Assembly: GCF_024298845.1 (NCBI RefSeq)
Contig: NZ_CP101156.1
Location: forward strand, 868,001-932,000
DNA: 64,000 nucleotides
Origin: Natronosalvus amylolyticus
Lineage (GTDB): Archaea; Halobacteriota; Halobacteria; Halobacteriales; Natrialbaceae
Direction: 5' to 3'
The notes under the pieces were generated by a model. It saw only the letters and a program-made list of their open reading frames with translations. It did not search any database and had not been told where the DNA came from. The translations under genes and the position numbers were made by a program. How positions within the stretch are numbered: the stretch's first letter is position 1; every line of letters begins with the position of its first letter. Positions 35,772 to 45,672 of this stretch are shown here, piece after piece.

Positions 35772-36641
35772 TCATTCCTCTGTCGGTTGCCCAACATCCA
35801 TTGCCAGAACGGTCAGCTCCGCAAACTCCGCGGGCGTCACCGTCCCCGCACGCTGGGAGAGGAGATCCTCGTCAGCCGCCTCAACGACGGCGTCCGGTGT
35901 CTCGAGACCCGAAATATGTGCGGTGTTTCGAATCGCGTTTCGCATCGTCTTCCGTCGCTGGGTGAACACCGCTTTGACGAACCGGAGGAAGAACTCCTCG
36001 TCGGGAACCTCGTAGTCAGGTGCTCGTGGAACCGCCCGGACCACCGCGCTTTCGACCTGTGGCGGCGGTGAAAACGCCTCTCTGGGGATCGTTTCGACCA
36101 TCTCGACCTCCGCAAAGTGCTGCGTCGAAACCGACAACCGCCCGTACTCCGACGTCCCCGGTTCGGCGACCATTCGTTCTGCAAACTCCTTTTGAAACAT
36201 CAAGACCAGCGGCCGTTTTTCCGGCAGCAGCCGGAACGTGATCTCACTCGAGACACCGTAGGGGAGATTTGAGACAGACGCACTGAACGCAGGCAAATCG
36301 ACCTCGAGTGCATCACCTTCGATTACTGTCAGGCGGTCCATTTCGATGGCGTCAGCGAACTCTCGACGCAAAAACTCGGCCAGCCGCCGATCACGTTCGA
36401 TAACTGTCACTCTCTCCCCGACATCGAGTAGTCGGTCAGTGAGTGCCCCAGTGCCGCCACCGACCTCGAGAAGGTGCTCGAATATCGGCGTCGGTTGTGG
36501 AGTCAGGTCCAGCATTTCGTCGATCCCCTCGAGATACGTCGGGAGCCGATCGAGTACCCGATCGTCGACGAGGAAGTGTTGATCCTGGTCCGGGTCACCG
36601 CGAATCCCTGCCCGGGCAATCAACGCATCTGGATCTTTCAT
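35772..36641 (-). CDS. ksgA: 16S rRNA dimethyladenosine transferase KsgA/Dim1
   Basis: A 289-residue enzyme that dimethylates two adjacent adenosines in the 3'-terminal helix of 16S rRNA. Motifs are QHFLVDDRVLDRL, LLEVGGGTGALTDRLL (SAM site), VIERDRRLAEFL, the catalytic NLPYGVSSEI and the C-terminal KAVFTQRRKTMRNAI. It follows DUF655 by 209 bases, an interval with no visible gene, and precedes mscS by 4 bases. The archaeal order rpl21e-rpo4-DUF655-ksgA is preserved. Confidence 0.95.
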   Translation of the reverse strand: MKDPDALIARAGIRGDPDQDQHFLVDDRVLDRLPTYLEGIDEMLDLTPQPTPIFEHLLEVGGGTGALTDRLLDVGERVTVIERDRRLAEFLRREFADAIEMDRLTVIEGDALEVDLPAFSASVSNLPYGVSSEITFRLLPEKRPLVLMFQKEFAERMVAEPGTSEYGRLSVSTQHFAEVEMVETIPREAFSPPPQVESAVVRAVPRAPDYEVPDEEFFLRFVKAVFTQRRKTMRNAIRNTAHISGLETPDAVVEAADEDLLSQRAGTVTPAEFAELTVLAMDVGQPTEE

Positions 36642-36850
36642 TTGACGAGTTTACGCGAGGGGGGTCTGTAAACGCACCGTCTTGGGTTGCCGGTCAATTG
36701 CGCCGATGATGACTCCCATCTCCCTACACCAGAACGATGCGAGCACACCGGAAGTCCTGACGGGGGACTGTCGTAACTGATTACCGGTCAGCGGCAGACC
36801 GAGATGGTTGGTGACACTCGTTCGAACAGGAGCCGTTCAAAATGCCGATA

Positions 36851-37429
36851 TTATGGTTCCTGACCCACGAACGTCCGATATTTCAGATCCTCGTCGCGAA
36901 GTTCCTCGAGGATTCGATTGGCCAGCACGTCACCAGGGTCGTGCAGTCCGGAGACGCGATCCTCGAGTTCCTCGAAGCTCTCGAACGGCTTTCGTTTTCG
37001 TTCATCGAGGATCGTGTTTCGAAGTTTCTTGCCGATACCAGGAAGGAGATTTAGCTGGTGCAGTCGCAGCGTAATCGGCTGGGCATCGTTGTAGAAGTCG
37101 ACGAATCGCTCCTCGTTCTCTTCGACGAGGTCGTGCACGACGTACTCGAGTTCCGACTGCGCACCCGAGGAGAGGTCGTCGTACCCGACAGGTCGACAGT
37201 CTTCGATTACATCCCGTTCTTCCGGCGGTTCGACCACGACGTTGGTCCCGATCGTAATCCGAGCGTCCTCGTCGAAGGCGACCTGATAAAGGGTAAAATC
37301 TGCGGTGTTGAGGGCGTATCCAGCAGGCGATTGCTGAAAACGCCGGCGACCTTCGGAAAGACCATGGGCGAGGTAATCAAGCACAACCGCTCGGCGCACG
37401 TCCATCTCATCGCTGTCGGCTTCGCTCAT
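36851..37429 (-). CDS. DUF655 family protein
   Basis: A 192-residue archaeal protein of the DUF655 family. An N-terminal OB-like part (VVLDYLAHGLSEGRRRFQQSPAGYAL) is followed by a helix-hairpin-helix segment (LHQLNLLPGIGKKLRNTILDERKRKPFESFEEL), which predicts nucleic-acid binding. It is conserved in the ribosomal/RNA polymerase operon between rpo4 and ksgA, so a role in RNA metabolism is likely though undefined. Start 37429 (MSEADSDEMD) is chosen over 37447. Confidence 0.92.
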   Translation of the reverse strand: MSEADSDEMDVRRAVVLDYLAHGLSEGRRRFQQSPAGYALNTADFTLYQVAFDEDARITIGTNVVVEPPEERDVIEDCRPVGYDDLSSGAQSELEYVVHDLVEENEERFVDFYNDAQPITLRLHQLNLLPGIGKKLRNTILDERKRKPFESFEELEDRVSGLHDPGDVLANRILEELRDEDLKYRTFVGQEP

Positions 37430-37563
37430 TAGGACAAGATACGGCAACAGGTCACTTAAAGAGTTGGCTCGGCGACGAAACGAACTCGACGAAAGCCGTG
37501 GCCAACACCGGGTTAAACGACGAAGGTATCGAAACCCAACGGATGAGCGGAGAACGAATCCGT

Positions 37564-37920
37564 TTACGCGTACTTGGCGATGACGTTGAGGATCTCGTCG
37601 AGTTCCTCGCCGGAAACGGAGTATCGCTGCTGAGCGAACACCGTCCGAAGTTCCTGACGATCCCGGGGCAGGAGATTCGCGATCTTGTACGCCGTTGGCT
37701 CGTCGACTTTCTCGAGTTCCTTGAGCTCTTCGACCAGCGCTTTGGCGTCCTCGGTCTCGAGGAGGGCGAAGCGATTGACGTGGTCGATGGCTCGCGCGAG
37801 TTCGTACCGAAGCTCACGATCTTCATCGAGCGCGCGTTCGGCCTCGATATCGGCAAGCAGGTCCTTCGTCTCGGAGACCGTCAGATACTCCTCCTCGACG
37901 ATCTCTTTGAAGATCGTCAT
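37564..37920 (-). CDS. rpo4: DNA-directed RNA polymerase subunit Rpo4 (RpoF)
   Basis: A 118-residue Rpb4 homologue that with Rpo7 forms the stalk of RNA polymerase. The family pattern is visible as [20 protein letters not shown], then [15 protein letters not shown]-like helices and the HRDC-like C-terminal [19 protein letters not shown]...ILNVIAKYA. It overlaps the rpl21e stop by 4 bases (ATGA), so it is coupled to ribosomal protein synthesis. Confidence 0.94.
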   Translation of the reverse strand: MTIFKEIVEEEYLTVSETKDLLADIEAERALDEDRELRYELARAIDHVNRFALLETEDAKALVEELKELEKVDEPTAYKIANLLPRDRQELRTVFAQQRYSVSGEELDEILNVIAKYA

Positions 37921-38207
37921 TCCTGGGCGCGCATGTGGGCCGCCGAGGCGATCAGCGTTTTGTCGACGCCGCCGTCCGTGATCTGGACTTTGAACGCCTT
38001 CCCCTGTTTGCCGACGACTTCGCCGGTGTGGCCGTTAAACCGTGGGTGGAAGCGGCCTTTGGGGACGCTTGGGTCGATTTTGAGGTGGACTTTCTGCCCC
38101 ACGTCGTACTCCTGAATTGCACGCTGTGGTGGGGATGTGCCACGCTCTCGAGGTTTGTTTGCGAGCTTTCGTCGGGTTCCCTGACGAGGTCCATTCGAGT
38201 TCGGCAT
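37917..38207 (-). CDS. rpl21e: Ribosomal protein L21e (eL21)
   Basis: A 96-residue large-subunit protein with the archaeal/eukaryotic eL21 pattern: the basic N-terminus [40 protein letters not shown] and [21 protein letters not shown] 38207 matches the family; the longer frame to 38312 extends into the promoter region. It is the first gene of the rpl21e-rpo4-DUF655-ksgA-mscS-hemK2 run. Confidence 0.95.
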   Translation of the reverse strand: MPNSNGPRQGTRRKLANKPRERGTSPPQRAIQEYDVGQKVHLKIDPSVPKGRFHPRFNGHTGEVVGKQGKAFKVQITDGGVDKTLIASAAHMRAQE

Positions 38208-38352
38208 AGTCGTACGACGCTCTTGATCGGTGACGGTTATAAAACGCACGTTATGCGCTCGTCTATCGACGCCCGTTGAACAGTGCTCGAGCGAGCCAGA
38301 ACTTGTGTCCACGAGTCGGCAGCTATAATCGGCCTCCCCATGAGTCTCGAGT

Positions 38353-39525
38353 ATGGACGACGATCAGTTCCAGATCGAAACGCGTTCGATCCACGCCGGG
38401 CAGAAACCTGACGAGGAAACCGGGGCGCTCATGACCCCGATTTTTGCCAACTCGACGTACGAACAGGACGCCCCCGGCGATCACCGGGGCTATGAGTACT
38501 CGAGGACGGGGAATCCCACACGAACGGATCTCGAGGAAAACCTCGCGAGCCTCGAGGGGGCCGACTACGGTCGCTGTTTCGCCAGCGGGATGGGCGCAAT
38601 CAACACGGTCTGTAATCTGCTCGAATCCGGAGACCACGTCGTCACCGGCAACGACGTCTACGGCGGCACCCACCGCATTTTTACGCAGGTCTACGACCAG
38701 TACGAGATCGAGTTCACGTTCGTCGATATGACCGATCTCGAAGCCATCGAAGCCGCCTTCCAGGACAACACCGAGTTGCTCTGGCTCGAGACACCGACCA
38801 ACCCCCTCATGTCCGTCGTCGATATCGAAGGGGCGGCGGCAATCGCCGACGAACACGACGCAATTTCGGTCATCGACAACACCTTCGCCACTCCGTACCT
38901 CCAGCGACCGCTGGAACTGGGTGCCGACGTTGTGAGCCACTCGCTGACAAAATACCTCGGCGGCCACTCGGACGTGGTCGGTGGGGCACTCCTGACGAAC
39001 GATCCCGAACTGGACGAACGCTTTGGATTCTATCAGAACGCGGTTGGGGCAACGCCCGGCCCCTTCGACTGTTTCCTCGTCCTTCGGGGCACGAAGACAC
39101 TTCCTGTCCGGATGGACCGCCACTGCGACAACGCTCGTGCTATTGCCGAATGGCTCGACGGCCACCCCGACGTCGATCAGGTCTACTATCCCGGCCTCGA
39201 GGACCATCCTGGTCACGACATCGCCGCCCGGCAGATGGACGACTTCGGCGGCATGCTGAGCTTCGAACTCGACGGCACGCTCGAGCAGGCGTCAACCGTC
39301 GTCGAGGAGACCGAAGTGTTCACGCTCGCCGAAAGCCTCGGCGGCGTCGAAAGCCTGATCGAACAGCCTGCACCGATGACCCACGCCGCGATTCCTCGCG
39401 AAGAGCGACTCGAGGCTGGATTGACCGACAGCCTCATTCGCGTCTCGGTGGGCATCGAGCACGTCGACGATCTGATCGGTGATCTGGAGCAGGCGATAGA
39501 CGTGGCGCTCGGGACGGACGACTAA
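38353..39525 (+). CDS. Cystathionine gamma-synthase (PLP-dependent)
   Basis: A 390-residue enzyme of the Cys/Met metabolism PLP family. Features are the substrate/cofactor segment [49 protein letters not shown], the internal-aldimine Lys in [13 protein letters not shown], and the C-terminal [18 protein letters not shown]. Cystathionine gamma-synthase is favoured over the lyase or homocysteine synthase on overall pattern, but these cannot be fully separated by eye. It is consistent with the nearby methionine synthase pair, though not in its operon. Confidence 0.9.
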   Translation: MDDDQFQIETRSIHAGQKPDEETGALMTPIFANSTYEQDAPGDHRGYEYSRTGNPTRTDLEENLASLEGADYGRCFASGMGAINTVCNLLESGDHVVTGNDVYGGTHRIFTQVYDQYEIEFTFVDMTDLEAIEAAFQDNTELLWLETPTNPLMSVVDIEGAAAIADEHDAISVIDNTFATPYLQRPLELGADVVSHSLTKYLGGHSDVVGGALLTNDPELDERFGFYQNAVGATPGPFDCFLVLRGTKTLPVRMDRHCDNARAIAEWLDGHPDVDQVYYPGLEDHPGHDIAARQMDDFGGMLSFELDGTLEQASTVVEETEVFTLAESLGGVESLIEQPAPMTHAAIPREERLEAGLTDSLIRVSVGIEHVDDLIGDLEQAIDVALGTDD

Positions 39526-39587
39526 CCTGAGTTCAGTTTATACCCAGGTACCAAAACCGATATCAAATCACTCTCTGTGTCGAAACG

Positions 39588-39935
39588 ATGGTCAATGTCC
39601 CTGCTGCCGACCAGCAAGTCATCGAACTCGAGGCGAGTCGGCTCGTCCTGTCTGCACTGGTACTGGCGGTTCTCGCTGTCACACTCATGCAGTTTCCTGA
39701 CGGATACAATCTCGGATTGGGCCTTGTGGTAATCTCTTTCTTGATTCTCTGTTTTGCCTGGCTGAAAGCCCGGTACCGAACGCGTGTCGCTCGAACCCAG
39801 GAAGAATCCCGCGGCAAAAATCGGTACGTGTCGGACGACCCCACACGGTGTAGGCGAAGCGACCGCTGCTCGAGCAGAGACCTTCGAAAGAAGCGAGGTG
39901 AAGCCGTTAGATACGGCCGACGTTCTCGACGGTAA
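39588..39935 (+). CDS. Putative small membrane protein
   Basis: A 115-residue reading frame with two convincing hydrophobic helices ([17 protein letters not shown] and [18 protein letters not shown]) and a basic, arginine-rich C-terminal tail. The tail overlaps the 3' end of the convergent aEF1B gene by 29 bases, so the real protein may be this or the tail may be meaningless. No family is recognised. The membrane segments lie in DNA with no better opposite-strand gene. Confidence 0.5.
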   Translation: MVNVPAADQQVIELEASRLVLSALVLAVLAVTLMQFPDGYNLGLGLVVISFLILCFAWLKARYRTRVARTQEESRGKNRYVSDDPTRCRRSDRCSSRDLRKKRGEAVRYGRRSRR

Positions 39936-40173
39936 CGCTCTCGACGCCTTCGACTTCGGCGAAGGCTTCCTCGACACCCTCAGTGCCACCGGCACCGTCA
40001 GGAACGATCACGGTCGGGTAGAGCGCAACGAGGCCGAACGCGACTTCCTCGCGCTCGACGCCGTTGATCTTGGCACCTTCCGCAAGGGCGTTCTCGAGGC
40101 GCTCCTGAAGCGCGTCGAGGTCGACCTCGGGGCTTTGCGGCATGACTTTGATTTTGGCGGCTACTTTTCCCAT
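39907..40173 (-). CDS. Translation elongation factor aEF-1 beta
   Basis: An 88-residue guanine-nucleotide exchange factor for aEF-1 alpha. The whole protein matches the EF1B exchange domain: [19 protein letters not shown], the [27 protein letters not shown] core and the terminal [21 protein letters not shown]. Start 40173 (MGKVAAK) is family-typical. It lies 2 bases after the zinc-finger gene, a standard archaeal pairing. Confidence 0.95.
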   Translation of the reverse strand: MGKVAAKIKVMPQSPEVDLDALQERLENALAEGAKINGVEREEVAFGLVALYPTVIVPDGAGGTEGVEEAFAEVEGVESVTVENVGRI

Positions 40174-40175
40174 GA

Positions 40176-40355
40176 TTATGGTCCGGTGAACCCACAGTCG
40201 GGGCACTCATAGAGGTTGCTCTGTTTGCGACACTTGGCACAGCGGTAGATCTGTGCGCCACAGTCTGGGCATTTGAACGCCGCAGCGTTCGTACCCGCGA
40301 TGTTGATCCCACAGGAGACGCAGGAACGAGTCTCCCGTCGGTCCGTGGAACTCAT
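40176..40355 (-). CDS. HVO_2753-type multi-zinc-finger protein
   Basis: A 59-residue protein with four CxxC motifs: CVSCG, CPDCG, CAKC and CPDCG, ending GFTGP. It matches the small haloarchaeal/archaeal zinc-finger protein that accompanies aEF1B (HVO_2753 family). In Haloferax a protein of this type is linked to biofilm formation and swarming; the molecular role is not settled. Start 40355 is chosen; the upstream extension to 40466 is not conserved-looking. Confidence 0.92.
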   Translation of the reverse strand: MSSTDRRETRSCVSCGINIAGTNAAAFKCPDCGAQIYRCAKCRKQSNLYECPDCGFTGP

Positions 40356-40536
40356 ACCCGCTCTTTCCCGCCCGTCGCTTTTAACGGTTGTCTTTCGACT
40401 GCAGGTGTCGGCCCGTTGCCGTCCCCGTAAGCCAGCACTCGTGCTATCGCGGCTGATCAGGTTCAAGAGATTCTCCGTATATGAGCCAAGAAAGGCGGCC
40501 TGACATCCGGGATTGTCCAGACGAGGGGAAAATCGC

Positions 40537-41790
40537 TTACCATCCCGACCAGCCAGCGAGAATTAACGGGCCGATCAACACGCCCATCAGATGTACTCGA
40601 CGCGCACCGAGTCGTACCGGTACGAGCCCGATGATCGCTGCCAGACAGAATACGAGAATGCCCACGAGACCGGTGAACAAAAACGAGAGACAGCAAAGCA
40701 GCGTCAAGATTACGACCGATATCTTCCAGTACTCGAGACGGCCGATCAACTGGAGGTAGAGATCACCGACGGAAACGACGAGCACGAAGCCAAACACGCC
40801 GGAGAGGACCACTCCCACGAGGAGCACGGGGAGATTGAGCGGAGCGCCAACGTTTTCGAACGCTACCATCACCCCGGACCTTGGTTGCCCGATAGCGACG
40901 AGCGCAAACAGGGCGAAAATCGTATTGGCCGTATCGACACCGCTGGTCGCGACGATGTATCCTCGGTCTGTGATCCCCCCAGGGACCAGAAACAGCACGG
41001 CGATCGCCGCGATGGCTGCCGAAACGCCAGGTAGATAGCCAACCACAGCGCCAGCGATAGCCCCTGAGACGGCAGTCCAGCCGAGGAGTGGTCGTGAGAG
41101 ACGAAGCCCACCGTCCTCCTGCGGTGGTACCCCACCACCGTTGATTGCATCGATCAAGACCGGTGCACCGAACAGTCCAGCAAACAGTGGAGCGAGCATC
41201 CCGCCCGCCTCGAGTGGAGCTTCGGGCGAAAGGTCGAGCGTCGCCCAACCGAGAACGGCCGCCAACAAGAACGAGCAAGCACCAACCGCCCGTCGTTGCC
41301 AGGTGTATTCCGTCACCACGAGCGCGAGTACGATAGCGAGCAAGAGAAACGAGAGATGGGCTCGCACATACGGATAGACGGCCGTGACACCGATCGTCAC
41401 TGGGATGGCAAGCGGAATGGCCACAAGGACGGCGAGCAAGCTCCCAACGGCGGATAGTCGTATCGCCTCGAAGCCGCGCCCGTCGAGGACCATCCGGTGA
41501 CCCGGTAATGCTGTGACGGCCATTTCAGCATCCGGCACACCGAGCGCCATCGCCGGAATCGCGTTCAGGAATGTATGGACGACACCAGCAGCGAGCATGG
41601 CTGCCCCGACGAACAGTGGCGGTCCGGGGACGCTGGCGGCCACTCCAGCCAGCACGAGCGCGAAATTATTCGCGTGCAAGCCCGGAATCAGCCCGCTGAT
41701 GGATCCGAGAACGATTCCGCCGGCAACCCAGCACAGAAACGGGATCGAAAACGCCGGGTCGACGACGAGTTCGAACTCGGGCAGGACCAT
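40537..41790 (-). CDS. TctA-like tripartite tricarboxylate transporter permease
   Basis: A 417-residue membrane protein with about ten to eleven helices and the TctA signatures [17 protein letters not shown] near the N-terminus and [13 protein letters not shown] in the second half, the inverted-repeat P-G motifs of this family. No TctB or TctC gene is adjacent. Archaeal members may therefore work without a binding protein, or the family function (tricarboxylate uptake) may not apply. Its upstream region contains the 18-bp tandem repeat. Confidence 0.82.
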   Translation of the reverse strand: MVLPEFELVVDPAFSIPFLCWVAGGIVLGSISGLIPGLHANNFALVLAGVAASVPGPPLFVGAAMLAAGVVHTFLNAIPAMALGVPDAEMAVTALPGHRMVLDGRGFEAIRLSAVGSLLAVLVAIPLAIPVTIGVTAVYPYVRAHLSFLLLAIVLALVVTEYTWQRRAVGACSFLLAAVLGWATLDLSPEAPLEAGGMLAPLFAGLFGAPVLIDAINGGGVPPQEDGGLRLSRPLLGWTAVSGAIAGAVVGYLPGVSAAIAAIAVLFLVPGGITDRGYIVATSGVDTANTIFALFALVAIGQPRSGVMVAFENVGAPLNLPVLLVGVVLSGVFGFVLVVSVGDLYLQLIGRLEYWKISVVILTLLCCLSFLFTGLVGILVFCLAAIIGLVPVRLGARRVHLMGVLIGPLILAGWSGW

Positions 41791-41860
41791 CGGGCCCCAC
41801 TGGATGCCGCTTGTGATTTAAATTCGAGGACCGGTTTCGGCACTCGAGTAGGTGTACTTA

Positions 41861-41932
41861 CGTCCGGCAATCGTCGCACGTCCGGCAATCGTCGCACGTC
41901 CGGCAATCGTCGCACGTCCGGCAATCGTCGTT
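41861..41932. repeat. Four tandem 18-bp repeats upstream of the permease gene
   Basis: Four consecutive units of CGTCCGGCAATCGTCGCA occur at 41861-41878, 41879-41896, 41897-41914 and 41915-41932, the last ending in TT instead of CA. They lie between the permease start and the HAD gene stop. Iterated operators or slippage are both possible. Confidence 0.9.
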
Positions 41933-41956
41933 CACTCCATGCCCATTGTGTGGCGA

Positions 41957-42661
41957 TTAGGCTACTTCGAACGCCCTAGAAAGGGACTGAGGTAGCGATT
42001 CCGGGTACAAGAGTCCCGAAACGTCCGAGACGATCGCATCGGCAACCTCGCCCGCTGTGTCAGTATCTCGAGTACTGGTCGTGGTATCGGTACCCGCAAC
42101 GTAGACAGTCTGAAACCCGGCTTCGTGAGCGCCAACGATGTCCTCGTCGAACGTATCGCCGACGTAGACGTGCTCGTCGGCCGGAAGGCGCTCTCGAGCC
42201 GTCTCGAAAATTTCTCGATCGGGTTTCCGCACCCCGAGTTCGTTGGAGACGACCACCGTGTCGACCAGTTCGCCGAGCCCATGGCGGTCAATTTTCGCCC
42301 GCTGTTGTCGTCCATCGCCGTTCGTCAGAATGCCGGTCTGTCGGCTGTTTCCGACCCGTTCGACAACTTGCCTCGCCTCCCTCGAGACCGCCGTTGCCTT
42401 CAGTTCGGTCTGGCAGTGTTCTCGGGCCAGCGTTTTCGGAGCGGCCTCCAGAGGCGTTTGTTCGACCACTGCTTCGAACGCCCGTCTGTACGGGTTCGGT
42501 TCACACGTCTCGAGCGCCCGAAACAGCCGCTCGACGTATAGTTCGTACGCGCTGTCGGTCGGCTCACCGTAGGGTTCGACGGTCGTTGCAAACTGCTCGT
42601 CGAACGATTTCGTGTATGTACAGAGTGTCCCGTCGAGGTCGAAGTAGACTGCCGTGCTCAT
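41957..42661 (-). CDS. HAD superfamily hydrolase
   Basis: A 234-residue HAD-type phosphatase with motif I FDLDGTLC, motif II GILTNGD, motif III Lys in GVRKPDREIF and motif IV VGDTFDEDIVGAHEAG. A cap of helices sits between motifs I and II, like phosphoglycolate phosphatase or dehalogenase-like proteins. The substrate is unknown. Start 42661 (MSTAVYFDL) is preferred: a longer frame to 42961 overlaps rpl12 and is an artefact. It may be transcribed after rpl12, 82 bases upstream. Confidence 0.9.
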   Translation of the reverse strand: MSTAVYFDLDGTLCTYTKSFDEQFATTVEPYGEPTDSAYELYVERLFRALETCEPNPYRRAFEAVVEQTPLEAAPKTLAREHCQTELKATAVSREARQVVERVGNSRQTGILTNGDGRQQRAKIDRHGLGELVDTVVVSNELGVRKPDREIFETARERLPADEHVYVGDTFDEDIVGAHEAGFQTVYVAGTDTTTSTRDTDTAGEVADAIVSDVSGLLYPESLPQSLSRAFEVA

Positions 42662-42743
42662 TGGAGGCTGTTTTCTCCCCACAGATGCGACTACGGAACT
42701 CGTGTGCAAAAAATGTAGGTAAAACGGCTCGTCGTCGTGCGAC

Positions 42744-43082
42744 TTAGCCGAAGAGTTCGCCGAGACCTTCGCCGCTGGCCTCCTCTTCTTCGTCATCGTC
42801 GTCGTCCGTCGTGTCCGGGACGTCGCTAGTCTCTTCGACATCGTCGTCGTCACCATCGTCGGCTGCGGCTGCAGCGCCACCGGCGGCGGCTCCAGCTGCG
42901 GGGACGGCGGCTGCCTCGGCGACAGCCTCGTCGATGTCGACGTCCTCGAGTGCGGCGACAAGCGCCTTCACGCGAGATTCTTCGACGTCGACGCCGGCGG
43001 CCTCGAGCACGCCGGTCAGGTTGTCTTCGTTGATCTCTTCGTCGGTCTCGTTCAGGATGAGTGCTGCGTAGACGTATTCCAT
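42744..43082 (-). CDS. rpl12: Ribosomal protein L12 (P1)
   Basis: A 112-residue archaeal stalk protein with the N-terminal dimerisation/L10-binding domain ([22 protein letters not shown]), an Ala/Gly hinge and a very acidic linker. It ends GLGELFG, the elongation-factor-binding tail shared with L10. It follows rpl10 by 21 bases. Confidence 0.96.
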   Translation of the reverse strand: MEYVYAALILNETDEEINEDNLTGVLEAAGVDVEESRVKALVAALEDVDIDEAVAEAAAVPAAGAAAGGAAAAADDGDDDDVEETSDVPDTTDDDDDEEEEASGEGLGELFG

Positions 43083-43103
43083 TGTTGTAATCCTCGTAGT
43101 GTA

Positions 43104-44147
43104 TTAGCCGAACATTGCGCCGAGTCCTTCCGCACCGTCGCCATCGTCTTCGTCATCGTCGTCTTCGGCTTCGGATTCGGATTCGGCCTCGTCCGTCTCG
43201 TCTTGGTCGTCGGTCGATTCTTCAGTGTCCGCTGCAGGCGCAGCAGGTGCCTCGACGCCCTGTAGCTCCTCGGGAAGGGCTTCCTCGTCGTCGATCTGAG
43301 CCGCTATGGCGCGCAGTTGCGCGTCGGCCTTACGGACGAGGTCGGGCATGAGTTCGTCGTTCTCGATTGCGGCGTGCAGGCCGAGGCTCTTTGCCTCGCC
43401 GGTTGCCTTGGCGATGATCGAGGGGACAGTCTGGGCTGTCGGATAGCCAGCGTTGATCGAGAGGTTTCGTGCGAAGGCGGCTGCCGTCTGCACGTCGCTC
43501 TCGTAGGCCTCGACATCGATGTCCAGGTCCTCTGGGTCGAACAGGACGCCTTCGGAGTAGACGGCGCGCAAGTCGAGACCAACTTCCTTCGGCTCGATAC
43601 CGAGTTCGTTGAGGACGTTTGCCAGATCAGCCGAGACTTCTTCACCAGTCTCGAGTACAGTCGAGTCCTCCATCACCTGAATCGAACCGTCTTCGATTCG
43701 GGCGTTGGCACCGACCTGCTGGAGTTCCCCGACGAACGGACCGGGGTCGACTCCCGTGTCACCCTCCGGGATGACGATATCGTTCGGCGCGACCTCCCCA
43801 GCGTTGATCGGAGCGGGCGTCTTCGATGCCTCGAGTTCCTTGTAGAGCGCGAACGGGTTGTCGTTCGTCGCCACCAGGCCGACCTGCCCGTCGATGTGTT
43901 CGACGAGATTGTCGAGGCCAGCGGCTTCGAGCGCTCGAGTCTGTAGCGTATTTCGGCTGACGCGGACGACTGCCGTACCGTGGAGTCCGCGACGCATGTC
44001 CTGGAGCTGCTTCGAAGGAATGCCCGTAATACCGACGACACCGATACTTTCGTAGTCGTCAATCAGGGCCTCGAGTTCGGCGACTTCCTCTCGCTTCCAC
44101 TCGGGAAGGTTCTCCGTTTTACGCTCGCTCTGGGCTTCAGCGCTCAT
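43104..44147 (-). CDS. rpl10: Ribosomal protein L10 (P0)
   Basis: A 347-residue acidic P0-type protein anchoring the L12 dimers to 23S rRNA. The N-terminal rRNA-binding domain is recognisable in [24 protein letters not shown]...VVRVSRNTL, and the insert domain in [30 protein letters not shown]. The acidic C-terminus ends EGLGAMFG, like L12. It starts one base downstream of the rpl1 stop. Confidence 0.96.
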   Translation of the reverse strand: MSAEAQSERKTENLPEWKREEVAELEALIDDYESIGVVGITGIPSKQLQDMRRGLHGTAVVRVSRNTLQTRALEAAGLDNLVEHIDGQVGLVATNDNPFALYKELEASKTPAPINAGEVAPNDIVIPEGDTGVDPGPFVGELQQVGANARIEDGSIQVMEDSTVLETGEEVSADLANVLNELGIEPKEVGLDLRAVYSEGVLFDPEDLDIDVEAYESDVQTAAAFARNLSINAGYPTAQTVPSIIAKATGEAKSLGLHAAIENDELMPDLVRKADAQLRAIAAQIDDEEALPEELQGVEAPAAPAADTEESTDDQDETDEAESESEAEDDDDEDDGDGAEGLGAMFG

Positions 44148-44148
44148 T

Positions 44149-44781
44149 TCAGGCCACCTCCACAGATGGTCCCATCGTCGTTTTCACGAAGACGGAGTCG
44201 ATGTTCTGTGGACCTTTCTCGAGGTCAGCGTGCAGTCGGCGGATAATGACGTCGATGTTGGACGCGATATCCTCGGCACTCATGTCCTCGGCACCAACGC
44301 GCGTGTGGAACGTACGTCGGTCTCGAGAACGAATCTGCACGGTGTTTTTGAGTCGATTGACCGTCTCGACGACGTCGTCGTCGGGCGAGAGCGGGTCCGG
44401 CATTTTCCCTCGAGGGCCCAGGATGGTACCCAGGTATCGAGCGATATCTTGCATCATCGCCTCTTCAGCGATGAAGAAATCAGTCGCGTCTGCCAGGTCT
44501 TTGGCTTCGTCATCGTCCAGGTCGGCCACGTCGCTTCCCGAAAGGACCTGGTCCGCGACCTCTTCGGCACGGACGGCGGTCTCGCCTTCGGCGATCACGA
44601 CGATCTGAGTTTCTTGGCCGGTGCCGGACGGCAACACGACTGATTCATCGACACGATTCGACGGTTCGTTTAAATCTAGATCGCGCAGATTGATCGCGAG
44701 GTCCACCGTCTCGGTAAAGTTCCGGTCCGGTGACTCCTCGAGTGCGCGAGTCACTGCTGTTTCTATATCCGTATCTGCCAT
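44149..44781 (-). CDS. rpl1: Ribosomal protein L1
   Basis: A 210-residue L1 with the family signature [21 protein letters not shown], preceded by [11 protein letters not shown]. It binds the L1 stalk of 23S rRNA and, in archaea, can repress its own mRNA. A Shine-Dalgarno GGAGGTGA lies immediately upstream of the ATG on the minus strand. A TTTAAG box (near 44870) and a leader of about 65 bases with a hairpin precede it. The order L1-L10-L12 is preserved; L11 lies 1.2 kb upstream. Confidence 0.96.
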   Translation of the reverse strand: MADTDIETAVTRALEESPDRNFTETVDLAINLRDLDLNEPSNRVDESVVLPSGTGQETQIVVIAEGETAVRAEEVADQVLSGSDVADLDDDEAKDLADATDFFIAEEAMMQDIARYLGTILGPRGKMPDPLSPDDDVVETVNRLKNTVQIRSRDRRTFHTRVGAEDMSAEDIASNIDVIIRRLHADLEKGPQNIDSVFVKTTMGPSVEVA

Positions 44782-44827
44782 CGTTCACCTCCGTAGTACG
44801 CAGGGTGTGCTCCTACGGGTCAGTGAA

Positions 44828-44842
44828 ACAGGCCATGCCTGT
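44828..44842 (-). promoter_or_regulatory. Hairpin in the rpl1 leader (candidate L1 autoregulatory site)
   Basis: Perfect 6-base arms ACAGGC and GCCTGT with a 3-base loop lie in the predicted 5' leader of rpl1, about 46 bases before its ATG. Archaeal L1 is known to repress its operon by binding its mRNA; whether this hairpin mimics the 23S site is not shown. Confidence 0.4.
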
Positions 44843-45075
44843 CTCGGTTTGAGAAAGTGCTATCGGGAACTTAAACCCGTCGAACTGTCCGTTCGATCGA
44901 CAGCGAACCGGTAAACTACAGAGACACGGCCCTCGTACCACAGAACCAGCCTCGAGTAGGTGACAGCCGAAACGAGATTGGACGAATATAAAACATCGCG
45001 TAGTACGTAAATTTTTATTCTCGAAGCCAGTTAATTTCCGAAATCTATATTATGGTGCTCGTGTATTTCTCGACT

Positions 45076-45672
45076 ATGGGGCCAATAGACTTATATCACA
45101 TGACCACTGGCTCGGGGGAGCCACTCACAGCGTACGAAGAACTCCTCACGCTCTATGAGGGGTTATCACTGGTCGAACAGGGGGTATTACACGGCGCTGG
45201 CGTATTGCTTGTTGGAGTGTTGCTGATTGGAATCCTTCGTGAATTCGCCAGTGACACGCTCAAAACGTCCCACCGGAGTCCGTTCATCTCCCTGTGTATC
45301 GGGCTTCCGGCCACAATCGTGCTCGGTGGGCTATTCTACACAGGATTGGTCCTCAGTGGGACCAATGTTGGCATCTTCTTTGCAATCCCCCTCGTTACCA
45401 TTAGTGGACTCCTCTTGCCCGCTGTTGTTACAATGGGGTACGTATCGCTCGGCGGGGCAGTGCTCGGTCGCCTGGGGTCAACGAACGCCCTTTCGTGGAT
45501 CGTACTCGGTGCAGCGTTGAGCGCGTTGACGGTGCTCGCTACGCCAGTCGCAGTTGCCGTCAGCTTCCTCGCAGCCGTACTCGGCTGCGGTGCTGGGGCC
45601 CGAGTGATGTTCAACGGTGGCGGTGTCCGCGAGAGTACCGATAGAGTCGTTCCTCCGGCGAACAAAATTTAG
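45076..45672 (+). CDS. Hypothetical multi-pass membrane protein
   Basis: A 198-residue protein with about five hydrophobic helices (VLHGAGVLLVGVLLIGIL; ISLCIGLPATIVLGGLFYTGLVL; VGIFFAIPLVTISGLLLPAVV; WIVLGAALSALTVLATPVAVAVSF). No family is recognised. An A/T-rich TCTATATT box centred near 45048 lies 27 bases before the ATG at 45076, favouring a leaderless start there; ATG 45052 is an alternative. It interrupts the usual L11-L1 neighbourhood on the opposite strand and is less GC-rich than the ribosomal genes, so it is probably an insertion. Confidence 0.65.
   Translation: MGPIDLYHMTTGSGEPLTAYEELLTLYEGLSLVEQGVLHGAGVLLVGVLLIGILREFASDTLKTSHRSPFISLCIGLPATIVLGGLFYTGLVLSGTNVGIFFAIPLVTISGLLLPAVVTMGYVSLGGAVLGRLGSTNALSWIVLGAALSALTVLATPVAVAVSFLAAVLGCGAGARVMFNGGGVRESTDRVVPPANKI

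Noticed and set aside
42662-42961. N-terminal extension of the HAD hydrolase
   Set aside because: The extension overlaps rpl12 on the same strand in another frame and is low-complexity; the DLDGTL motif sits at the expected distance from the ATG at 42661.
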